A program made the translations under genes and the position numbers. The notes under the pieces are model-generated. The model did not search any database, was not told where the DNA came from, and was given only the letters and a program-made list of their open reading frames with translations. DNA of 64,000 bases from Ehretia macrophylla (Eukaryota; Streptophyta; Magnoliopsida; Boraginales; Ehretiaceae), in assembly GCA_037974665.1 (NCBI GenBank), contig CM075778.1:26478001-26542000 (forward strand). The letters are read 5' to 3'. How positions within the stretch are numbered: position 1 is the stretch's first letter; every line of letters starts with the position of its first letter. Below, piece after piece: positions 23,586 through 33,800 of the stretch.

Positions 23586-25874
23586 GAACAAAATATAATT
23601 TTATCTTACTCGATATATAATTCTTATATATAATTTTATTGTTGTATGATGAACAAAACAAATATATCTTACTCGATGAATATATTTTTAGCATTATTAT
23701 TTCTATGAATATAGCAATTGACACAGATGTTGCCATGAATATTATTGTAATATCGGCCTTATTCAATATATTTTATGGCCTTGTAATAGTTCAAATAATC
23801 CTGCTATATATATGAGTTTTTTCATACAACAATATGACCAGTTGAGAAAAGATATAGTGATCCGAGTTTTTCCACGCGTTGAAATGATCACTTGTGTAGT
23901 ATAGGTGTCACGGTAATGAAATGAATTCATGAAAAATTCTAATGAACACCTACTAATGAACCATAAGATATTGGATCCAAAGTGTTCTATACTTTGACAT
24001 GATATGAGAAGAATTATTACAAATTCATATGGGCACCGATTAAAGAATCAAAGGATTTCGTTACCAAATAACTTTTCATGTACTGATTGTGCCCAAGGAA
24101 AATTGATTAAAAGGCCATCCCTTATTAAAATTGATATCAGAAATTCTATATTTTGATAAAAGCTTCAAAGGGATATATACGAGTCTATATTTCTATCATG
24201 TGGATCATTTTGATATTTTATTAATCGAAACCCCAATATGATAATCAGAAGTGAGAATATTATCTACTTCGAATGCGGCATGCAAGAATACATTATTAAA
24301 AGATAAATTGTAACCCATGTGAACAGTATCGTGAATAGTATTGTTTGAATAATGGAGTCGTCGGGTACTGTTTGAATAGTGGCGTATTGGATACTATACA
24401 AATAGTGACGTATAAATAATAACCACATAGTCACTATGGGCACAATTTTTGGATAATACAATCAAGATAACTCATCTTGATAATGAAGAAAAATTTACAT
24501 CCCACTCATTTAATGATAGTGTATATTGGGATTTGTGTTAAGCATTATGTGACTCACACACATATGATTTAGCTGAAACCTTTATTAAATACTTGCAGCG
24601 AATTGCTAGACCAATATTATTACTGACTAAGTCTGGTCCTGTTGAGGACATAGATATCATATGTTGCAACATTTATTCAAACAAAGTCAACCGTTTGAAT
24701 TATATACTCCCCATTATCCGAATATCATCTAAGGATGTTTTGTGCAATGTATGTTTATGTTATTCCCCCACAAGCGCATAAGATGGGTTTATAAAAGAAA
24801 CTGAGAATTTATAAAACCTCATCAAATATTATATTGGGACATTGAAGGGATCAGTTTCAATAGCATATTTTGCTAATTAATGAAATGATATTTTCAGTAT
24901 CAGGGGGAGAAAAACAAAAGCTAGAACAATAAATATTTCTATGGCAAGTTTATCATATTGATCCTCGTATAAAATTTATTCCCGGATGCAAGGATTATGA
25001 CTAAAGTCACATATACCAGCTTTAATTGCTACTATATATTAGAATTGATGTTTCAATTAAAACACATATAAAGAAATAACGTCTACTATACACCGAAAAT
25101 GTGGTATACATATCGGTTTCATAGATAAAGGAGCAAAATATGCGAGTTGGCATTTTTGGATTATTTGATATCTTGCAGATGTCAAAACAAGGAGTTGAAA
25201 ATATAACTAAAAAATATTACTCCACGAGAGTATCATGTAGCTGAAAATGATGTGAATATTAAAAGTATTGAGACTAAAGAGATCTTACTTAGTTAAATTA
25301 CTCCTAGAAATGAATGTAACCGACAATAGAAATTGATCATGATCAACTTTTGAAAACTTCAGTAGCTACTCATGTTATGAAAGAAATCGAGTATCTTAAA
25401 TTACAAGTCCACTAAAGAATGTCGACAAATAAATGATTGGCCAATATAATCAATGAGATGCAATCCAGGCATAAAATGAGTGCATATGACATATCTATGA
25501 TTGCTCAAATACTCATTGAAATGACATATGTATAGTTGATTAAATGCTTATTGAAATGACATATGTCTAGTTGTTGAAATGCACATGAAATATGTATAGT
25601 TGTTGATGGGATTGAGGGGGAGCATTGTACGAAATCAATCCCACATCACTATGAGAAATTTCAGGGAATTAATCACAATAGTTGTCTTTCCCTTAAATTG
25701 TTTAAATGCAAACAAGGAATAAGTTAGTACACTGTGTAATTATACTTTGGTGTATATTCTCCGGGAAAATCATATTGATATTAGCTTGGTAATTTTGAAA
25801 AAAGGACTTCATATGCGTCTTATGAATATGATAATAGTTTACCTATATAAATCACATGATAATATTATTAAAGT

Positions 25875-26030
25875 CTCATAAAGACTCTATATATGTTGGA
25901 AGCATATATTTATGTGATAATGATATTTAAGTCTTGGAAGGACTTTATATGCCTGAAGCATATATTCACGTGATAATAATATTTATATTGAAGTCCTAGA
26001 AGGACTATATATGCTTGAAGCATATGAATG
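25875..26030 (+). repeat. ~60-bp tandem repeat in the Ale-type element
   Basis: Three units of the form gaagtcc(t)agaaggact, tatatgc, tgaagcatat, gataataat. The same array is at about 51570-51745 in unit 2. Confidence 0.65.
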
Positions 26031-27099
26031 AAAATCTCAATAAATTTATTTGATTACATAGATCTTTTATATAGAAGAAAACATTCTGGGAGAATGAGAT
26101 AGAATTTTCTTAGAATATTATGATATTATGACATATTTGGTTCTGATTATCAGATGCATTTGTTATATATGTTGATAAATACTATAATTACTAATCAAGA
26201 GTTATTGGTCCTGAAGCACCGTATTTGAGTACAATTAATTCACTAATATATCTTGTTGATAATACAATATAGTATATTGTGTTTTGGTTAATTTGTTAGC
26301 CAGGTATAGTGCAGCTCAAATGTGAAGGGTCGTGCTACATATGTGGAATATCACATATGAACTTATCTTATTCAAGAGCATTAAAATCATCATATGTCGG
26401 CCCTACAGATACCAACTATTTACCTGACCCCCACAAAGTAAGATCACAGACAGCTTATGTATTCACTTGTGGTGACAAGTATTTCGTGGCGATACATTAA
26501 ACAGGTCATGAATGTTGCATCTTGAAATCATGTTGAGATTATGACAATTTATGTAGCTGGTTGAGAATGTATATAATTGAGATTTGGCACCCATGAGTCA
26601 TGTTGCACTGAGGGGAATAAGGTATTTTTGCGCTGTACTTTTTTTCCTTCACCAAGGTTTTTTCCCACTAGGTTTTTTCTGGTAAGTTTTAACGAGGCAG
26701 ACCAAATACGAGTATGTCACACTGAGATTCTATTTGAATTCAAGATAGACGTGGTACAAGTTCTCATCAAATTCAGTAAAGTAAAAATGTTACTGGAACG
26801 TCCACAAAAAGGCATTGCCCCTGATGAATTAACTATCAAAATTGGCATGTGTCAACTTTATAATCATTATTGATATATTCACATGAGGGGGAGTCTTATA
26901 TGCCCTACACTTTTTTTTCCTTCGCATAGGTTTTATCCCAATGGGTTTTCCTACCAAGGGTTTTAATGAGTCAGCTCAAGAAGCGTATACTAAGAATATC
27001 GTACTCTTTTTCCTTCACTAAAATTTTTATCCCACTGAATTTTTTTTTAGTAAGGTTTTAACGAGGCGTATTCTTAAAGAATGAATATCCAAGGGGGAG

Positions 27100-27748
27100 T
27101 GTTATGAAAATACGATGTTGTGGATATTCATCGTTATATACTTATCAAGATGAAGAGATTTATTCATAGGATCCTTGCCTAAGTGGAAGATTACTACAAT
27201 TGTTGGTCAAAGATGCTTAGGGTATCTCCAATGAGAGATAATATTCATAAAAATTTACTATTTTTGGTAACTTTTAGAGACCCGGGTTGCTATTTTAACT
27301 CAAATCTCTAATAGGCCTACCACTTTTTAGAGATTTACACCAATTTAGAGACCCAATTTACTTTTTTTACACCAAATTTAGAGACCCAAAAAGTGATTGG
27401 GTCTCTATTTTGGTATAAATCTCTAAAAAGTAGTGGGTCCTATTACAGATTTGAGTTAAAATAGAGACTCGAGTCTCTAAAAATTACCAAAAATAGTAAG
27501 TTTTTGTAAATAGTATCTCCCATTGGAGATACCCTTATAGGATTCTTGTATAGTAGAGATTATTATATGTATATGGAATGTGATGTAAATGTGATGTAAT
27601 GAGTATGTCATCAAGATGGTAGAAAACTCTATAAATAGAGGGAGTTTGTAAGAAGGATATACACTTGAAGAAATCAACAATCTTACTCTCTCAAATTCTC
27701 TCTTGTTTTAGTATTACTTTCTTAGTATTTATGTTTTAGTTTATAACT
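27100..27748 (+). repeat. 3' LTR of Ale-type copia (unit 1), with MITE inserted
   Basis: Begins TGTTATGAAAATACG after the purine tract and ends TTATAAC near 27747. It equals the 330-bp LTR at 47175-47504 plus a 315-bp foldback MITE. LTR TATA box at about 27629-27640 (tctataaatagag). The right-hand duplication is degenerate (aaata for agata). Confidence 0.85.
27220..27534. mobile_element. PIF/Harbinger (Tourist-like) foldback MITE
   Basis: Starts gggtatctccaatg and ends cattggagataccc, with a 3-bp duplication tta at 27217-27219 and 27535-27537. Empty sites in the window (near 47288 and 62935) read gatgcttat and gatacttat without it. Nearly the whole 315 bp is one inverted repeat with a short loop near 27362-27375, so a transcript would fold into a long hairpin. 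Confidence 0.87.
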
Positions 27749-27753
27749 AAATA

Positions 27754-29055
27754 AAGTTTTCAAACATTTATAGTTTTTTGGATAGATTTACTTTCACGTT
27801 GATAGTAATATTGACTTCTTGAGAATTTTGCATAAATCATAAGATTGACATTTTTGTCTCCCAATAATATGATTTTGTGAAGAAAAAAAATCTAGATAAT
27901 AGTGGGAGCAAATTAAATTTTTATTTTACCTTCATTTTTACTTGAAGGATATATGAAGTACGTACTCTAAATATTGCTGAGAGTAAGTATGCCAAGTATT
28001 TGTGCGTTTTATGCCATATTTTATCAATAAAGGTAAGACGTCGTATCATTGTCAATAAGGTATATTGAATGTATGATTTAGTTCAATATTTTCTCATTCT
28101 TACTTTTCCATATGACAAATTTAGTCCGGGGTTCCGAATTCTAGAAGTTTTCATGGAAAGATGCAAGAGATTAGAATGAATTTTTAATGAAGAGATGCAA
28201 GAGATCATAATGAATTTTTAGATCTTTTGTTTATATTTACATATCCATTTTTTGGAGTTTTTCTCATGTAATTGAAGGAATTGCATTTTTGGTATTTAAT
28301 TAAAGGATTAGTTTTTCTCTGAATTATACATTGATATTACTAGTTTGATTTAGTTGTTTTATTGAGGATTAGAGCCTTGCGGGTTTAGAAAAATTTATCT
28401 TTCTAAGTTCACGACAATCTCGTTCCCGAATTTTATCCGGACAAATTTGAGGGCAGGACATAGTACCTTCTTTCCTAGGGAGTAATTTTTGAAGCTGAAT
28501 GTATATCATGACTTAAGTGGAACAAATCTTTGACAGGATTGTTCTTAATGTTAAGGAGAATATTGTTCTTCAATGTAAATATAAAATAGGATTTAATTTT
28601 GTGTAGAGATGGGTAGATTAGTGTAATGCTAATCTGATTTCTTTTTAATATTTCATGAGAATGAAGAAAAAAACAAAAATGATTGAGAATCAAGAAAAAG
28701 AAAAATTAAAAACGTATCAAACAGTGAATTCAATCAAGAAAATAAATAGAAGAAATAATTCGAGAAAATTATTTTGCATATCAAATTATGAATGAATTTA
28801 GACAAGAAGAAGTAGTTAATCAGAGATAGGACTCTGAAAAGATTATAATTTAACAACCGCCATGTAAGAATTTGAGTCCTTGTGAGTTTAGTGTTTCTTA
28901 ATGCATTATACTAGATTGCATCACAAGTTACAGTAGTCTATATATAAATCCCAAGCTAACTCTATATTCAGCATTACAAACCTAGTTAAGATTGTGAGTT
29001 GCAGTATTAATTATACACGTCAAGAGAGTGATTTGTTTTGTGAGATTTGTTGATA
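27754..29055 (+). promoter_or_regulatory. Upstream region of NAC copy 1
   Basis: Conserved with 53459-54759 upstream of NAC copy 2, with small differences only. A TATA box tatatataaa at 28939-28948 lies about 110 bp before the ATG. The sequence between TATA and ATG (cattacaaacctagttaag and onward) is the probable 5' UTR. The copia LTR ends about 1.3 kb upstream. No gene in this stretch. Confidence 0.6.
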
Positions 29056-30279
29056 ATGAGCGTAGGAAGAGCAAAGATGAGTATTAAAATTCTTGAAGGT
29101 TTCCAATTCGCACCTTCGGATCAAGAATTGCTTATGTCATACCTGAGGAGAAGGCTATTGGGGCACCCATTGCCCTAGGATGGGATCCTTGAAAGAGACC
29201 TCTACGGCGAAAAAGCAAATCCTTGGGAGATTTTCACTGAAGATGATCCTTGGAACATCCCAATTACTGATGATGATGACGATTCGAGCAAGGGTAATAA
29301 GAAGACTATCTGTGTGTTTACTAAAGTGTCCAAGGTTGGGCGGCAGGGTAATAAGAACGTTATCCGAACAGCGGGTTGTGGTAAATGGCATGGACAGACA
29401 GGGTCGAAAGATATCATGAAAGGGAAACCGAAAACCAAAAGAGGCTCCAAAAGGATGTTCACGTTTAAGTCGAGTAAGAAAGATTTAGAAGGAAAAGGGC
29501 ATTGGATTATGCATGAATATTCTCTTTCGGATGCTGGCTTGATAGACATTGGAAGCACGGACTACGTTGTTTGCAAACTTACAAAGGACGAATCGAAAAA
29601 CTTCAAGAAACAACAACATTCTGAAATCTCGCATGATTGTGAAGTTTTGGGCAAGAGGAAATCGCGAGAGGACAATTATATTCCCCAAGAAGAGAAGACA
29701 CCGCGGTGGAGTTGTTCGGATGATCATCAACATCACATGACAATTGGCGTTGATCAACAATGGAGTAATGGAGGAAATCTTCTGCTGGCTACGGAAGCAG
29801 AGGTCCAGATGATCAACAATGGAGTAATGGAAGCTGCAAATAGCTCCATAGAATCGATTCAGAACAAGACACAGAATGATGATGTTAATGTTATGAGACA
29901 ATGTGTGTCCAACTTGGGAGACATGTTATTAGCTGATACTCCTGCGGAAAGCTTGCCAAGTGATGATGAACTGAGACGATATGAGTCCAACATGAAACAT
30001 ATTTTGTTACCAAATAGCCCTGCGGAGTTTGATAGCAGTGCCAAGCCTGATGATATTTCAAACCCAACTGCCATCTTCTCCATGGATGTTGACTTTGGCC
30101 CTGCGGAGCTTGATAGCTTGATGGAGCTTTCTCTTGCAGAGTTTGAAAGCTTGCGAGAAAATGATGAAGAATATGCATCCTATATGAATGGCATATCATT
30201 AGTAGATATCCCTGTGGCAGATGACACTTCAAATTTCATGCCAGAATTGTTTCCGGATTCATTGGAGCCGAGTTGCTGA
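29056..30279 (+). pseudogene. NAC-domain gene copy 1, one nonsense codon
   Basis: Same start (ATG at 29056), length and end (TGA at 30277-30279) as the intact copy at 54760-55983. Codon 41, Trp in the intact copy, is TAG at 29176-29178, a single G-to-A change between NAC subdomains A and B. Everything after is open, so only this change disables it. A product could start at a later in-frame codon, but it would lack subdomain A and the dimer interface. By eye it differs from copy 2 at about 12 amino-acid positions and about 9 silent sites, so the two separated recently. The promoter looks intact, so it may still be transcribed. Confidence 0.9.
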
Positions 30280-30600
30280 TGAAGATCTCTCCACAACTAC
30301 TTGATATGCTTCAAATCGTCAAGCTTCTCAAGGAAAAATCAGTCATGAAGAAAGGAAGAGCGCTAATTTGTAATACATCTTTGATAGTATATAATTTTTC
30401 ACTCTAAATTGTAGAACTACGTGAAGCTTGATCTTTGGCATCATTCGGTGTCAAAGTACGTAGGCAGCTTAATTAAGGGTTCAGCTGCTTATAAATACGA
30501 AAACTATTTTTGTTCAAAGATACAAGGTCGGTTTTGAAGCCTATCCTTCTTGTAAATTCTATCCTCCTTGTAAATTTTGAGCTAATGACAATAAATTTAA
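30280..30600 (+). other. 3' UTR/flank of NAC copy 1
   Basis: Colinear with 55984-56304. Ends with gacaataaatttaa, a plausible polyadenylation signal (aataaa) that also served as target for the MITE that follows. Confidence 0.6.
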
Positions 30601-31551
30601 GAGTAAAATGCACCATACCCCCCTGTGTTTTCATAAAGTTGCATTATAAACCCTGTGTTTTAAAAAGTCGCGTTATAAACCCTGTGTTATGAAAAACGTT
30701 AAATATAACCCCCCGCCGTCTATTTTTCTGTCAATTTTAACGTGAGGGTAATACACACGCTTGAAATGCAAGTATGACATTTATCAAGCTCTAAAACACA
30801 TGCACAAGGACGAAAATACCCTTTTTAATATCAGTTGCTAATTGTCCCTTGTGTTTTCGATAAGGTTGTAAATTACCCCTTGTGTTTTTTATAAGGTTTC
30901 TAATTGCCCCTATGTTTTTTTATAAAGATGTAAATTGCCCCTTCAAAGATAAAAAAATAAAATAAAATTGACAATCCTAGAGAGAAAAACTATTTCAAAG
31001 TGATTTTCCTTCGATTTGAAGTTGATTTTGCACTGATTTAAAGATTTTAATCTACTTGTAGAAGAACGTGATTCCAAGTGAAGGTACGATTATTGCTAGT
31101 TGCAATATGACTTTGAACTTCAAGCATAAGATTTATATTTTTTATGGTGGACATCAATGTTCTGTTATATAAGCTATGCATTTTTTTATTCTTTTAATTA
31201 AATGATATTTATTAGTTTAAGGTTGTAGATCTCCTTAGAAGGTAGACTAGCACATGGTTCTGATATTACAAAATGAAAATTATTGTAGATACCTCTTTCT
31301 AATATTAAAAAAATGATAAATACCCCCATCTGATATCAAAAAAGTTGTAAATACCCCCTTTGACGGATTTATCTTTAAACGAGGACAATTTTGTCTTTTT
31401 ACAAGGCTAACTAATAGAGTTAAACAAAATTTGAGTTTGGGGCGTGTATGCAACGTTTTCCATAACACGGGGTTTATAACACGACTTTTTAAAACACAGG
31501 GTTTATGATGCAACTTTGTGAAAACACAGGGGGGTATGGTGCATTTTACTC
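30601..31551. mobile_element. Mutator-type MITE, 951 bp, TSD taaatttaa
   Basis: Inverted repeats of about 100 bp begin gagtaaaatgcaccatacc and end with the complement. A 9-bp duplication taaatttaa flanks it (30592-30600 and 31552-31560). The orthologous empty site in unit 2 is 56296-56304, with a single taaatttaa. The TIRs match in style the ends of the large MULE at 4311-12851. Each TIR consists of about three ~30-bp repeats carrying ccctgtgttt. Two further ~30-bp arrays (30835-30955 and 31270-31370) sit inside. No coding capacity. Confidence 0.9.
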
Positions 31552-31560
31552 TAAATTTAA

Positions 31561-31883
31561 TGTAATAACATTATCCAATCAATTTTTATTGTATTTGGTT
31601 TGCTCTCCTTATCATATGCATTTATGTTGTGAATATTGTCCTCTCATAGCCGTTTGTGGATGGCTTTGGTTTTCACTTTTATACCCTCTAAATTCTGATA
31701 GATTGAAAGTTTTATCACTGAAAACAATACAAAAAGCATTGCTTCTCTCCTTTTACTTGCTGCTTCTTCAACTAGTGTTGTTGTCTGAAGCCACGCCAAG
31801 AGTCGTTGAGATTGAGTAGAGTTAGAAGCTACCTGAGGAAGATCAACTAATTAAGCCAGCAATCAAGAAAATTCAGGCATTTT
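31561..31883 (+). pseudogene. NAC 3' flank and 5' part of neprosin-like relic (copy 1)
   Basis: From about 31718 the reading KTIQKALLLSFYLLLLQ, LVLLSEATPRVVEIE looks like a signal peptide. After two stops come LPEEDQLIKPAVKKIQAF, then the gypsy solo LTR. The place of ATG is CTG in all three copies. The pattern signal peptide plus KPAVK-I resembles the activation-peptide region of plant neprosin (DUF239) proteins. The rest is at 33599-33800. Family assignment is tentative. Confidence 0.4.
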
Positions 31884-33598
31884 TGTCACGCCCCCAAATT
31901 GATTAAAGCAAAATTTAGAAACGTGACTGCCCTTCCCATTAATCTCGTTATTTAAGCTCTATAATCTGTAAAGAAAACAGTTAAAAAGAATGGGTGAGCG
32001 AACAATGCTCAGTAAGTGGGTCTCCCCAGAAGGAACACTATTCAATCACGAATAAACAAGAATATACGATTCGCATAAGGAGTTACAAACAGTTCACGAT
32101 GAAGCACGACGCAATTGACGGGTAGGCACTAACCGTAGACAAATATACATGATTATTCAAGAAATAATAGCACAATAATATTTAGAAAATTAATACGAGA
32201 ATCAAGAAATGATTGATTAAAATATCATTGAAGGATCACTGATAAAATCACTAAAAAAAATTGTTGTTATTAAGCAACATATTACCACAATATCACGTCA
32301 TGGGTACAAGGCCCCCAAATGCACACATGATAATGGAGCTCCAAATCACGTCATAATTTGGCGATGATTTGCCCACGATTCACGTCATGTTTTGGCGATA
32401 AATTTATCCACGATTCACGTCATATTAATACCTTAAGAAAATTAAACTTTAATAGGGTTCATGAAAATAATACAAAGATCACTTTCTATATTAATTCTTT
32501 AATTCCTTTTTGGATCAAAGATAAGGGAAACCACCAAAACATGGTTATGAATAAGGCTTGCAAGAGTTTTACACATGACATGTTGGGTTATGGTAAGTAA
32601 AAAAGAAATGATACACTTTGTAAGGAGAGCTTAAGGAACACTCACGAGACACATAGGTTGCCAAGGGTTAACGATAAGCATGAGCACAATACATGCAAGG
32701 TTCAAACTTGGATAAGTATAGGCACGACATCTACTAGACCTTGAATGATGTAATAACACAAATACAAGGCTCAGAGGTTACGAAAATTATGCACAAAGAT
32801 ACAAGTGTGCCAAAGACAATTGCAAAATATTCAGGAAGCAAGGATAATGCGATCAAAATGAGTCTCAAAGACAGCTTTAACTCATTAGTAGTTTATGACG
32901 AGGTATATAGGAACAAGAATTAAAAATATAGACACGATACAAATTTCATGGGTAAGGATGAAAACGTAACTCCAATAAGAGATGCTAGTTAATGGAAGGG
33001 TCACAGCTCGCTCCACAAGGCAATTAGTGATGATTGAAAGATCAGAAATAATACCATGATAGTTGAATTTGGAAGTAGAAAGACTTTAAGATTTTTTATA
33101 TAACAAGAATTTAGGAAAACTAGCCAAAATACTTACTAGCTCGATCTAGGAGGTTAACAAAAGATAACAAAAAAATAAGCTTTATACAATTTCAGGGAAA
33201 ACTTATGGAGTTTGAACATGAAGGTTCTCAAGGAATAGGGTGGCACAATTACATCATGAAAGAACGCTAAGTTCGCCAGTTGCGTCACGCCATGATTGCA
33301 AGCTTAGCAAGGAACGAGGGTGCACAAAAGATATTTAAGTAACACTTAAGAAGGAAGACGAACAAGACCTAAAGGAGTTTGGACAGTAAATTTATCTCAA
33401 TTCGACAATGGTAAATAGATAGGCAATCAAGATTTTATAATAAATGGTTTGAATAATTGTCAAGAAATCAAGTAAAGTGAGAGCACAGGTAATAAATAAG
33501 TGAATAAATTAATAACAAAAGCCCATGGAATTCGAACCATTAGCAAGCTGGTTTGACTAAAACTAGTATTGAGGTTCAAGGTTTAATATTTTGGTACA
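31884..33598 (-). mobile_element. Gypsy-type solo LTR, minus orientation, TSD atttt (unit 1)
   Basis: On the plus strand it begins TGTCACGCCCCCAAATTG and ends TTGGTACA, flanked by atttt at 31879-31883 and 33599-33603. Read on the minus strand it starts TGTACC and ends GGGGGCGTGACA, as in chromovirus LTRs, and has a GGTTCGAATTCC tRNA-like box near its start. No internal region. The same insertion is at 56638-58342 in unit 2. Confidence 0.82.
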
Positions 33599-33800
33599 AT
33601 TTTCAAAAAAATATGGATGTATTCAATCATACACCCACTAGATATATTGTATCTTAGAAGAAGGTCAACATAGTGAATGAAGTAGATCCACAAGCGGGTT
33701 TCTAAGTGAAACAACAGGATAATTAAGAAGACTCTAAAAGCTTCCATGATCAGGTACTAGAGAATGAAGTTGAGTATTTGCAAGAATGCTATCAGAACGT
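33599..33800 (+). pseudogene. Neprosin-like relic, part after the solo LTR (unit 1), truncated
   Basis: Matches 44574-44775 and 58343-58545, and is cut at about 33800 by the long-LTR copia element. No open frame. Confidence 0.4.

Larger units (their letters stand above)
17216..23610 (+). mobile_element. Decayed Ty1/copia element lacking its 3' LTR
   Basis: 5' LTR 17216-17622 (TGTTGGATTTTGG...TTCTTCA) followed by a PBS-like tggtatcaaagc at 17624-17635 with one change from the standard. The interior runs through recognisable gag, integrase, reverse transcriptase and RNase H traces, and stops after RNase H at about 23585. No second LTR is present: from about 23625 the sequence belongs to a different copia element. 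The right end was therefore lost at a recombination or deletion junction. Confidence 0.75.
23625..27748 (+). pseudogene. Ale/Retrofit-type copia element, 5'-truncated copy (array unit 1)
   Basis: Colinear with 49320-53453, the same element in unit 2. Remnants: GAG-pre-integrase (RRIITNSYGHRLKNQRISLPN-like, 23995-24080, followed by CAQGKLIKRPS), integrase tail (PQAHKMGL near 24769), start of reverse transcriptase (ECRQINDWP near 25415), and RNase H (LPDPHKVRSQTAYVFTCGD in the open frame 26309-26500). Repeated pyrimidine-rich blocks near 26640, 26910 and 27010 are typical of the 3' end of this lineage. A purine tract aagggggag precedes the 3' LTR. The 5' LTR, leader and gag are absent at the junction near 23625. 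Confidence 0.78.

Noticed and set aside
29485..29901. Minus-strand open frame of 138 codons inside NAC copy 1, and its counterpart at 55189-55605
   Set aside because: Antisense to a well-supported NAC frame; conserved only because the sense gene is, with no recognisable protein family.
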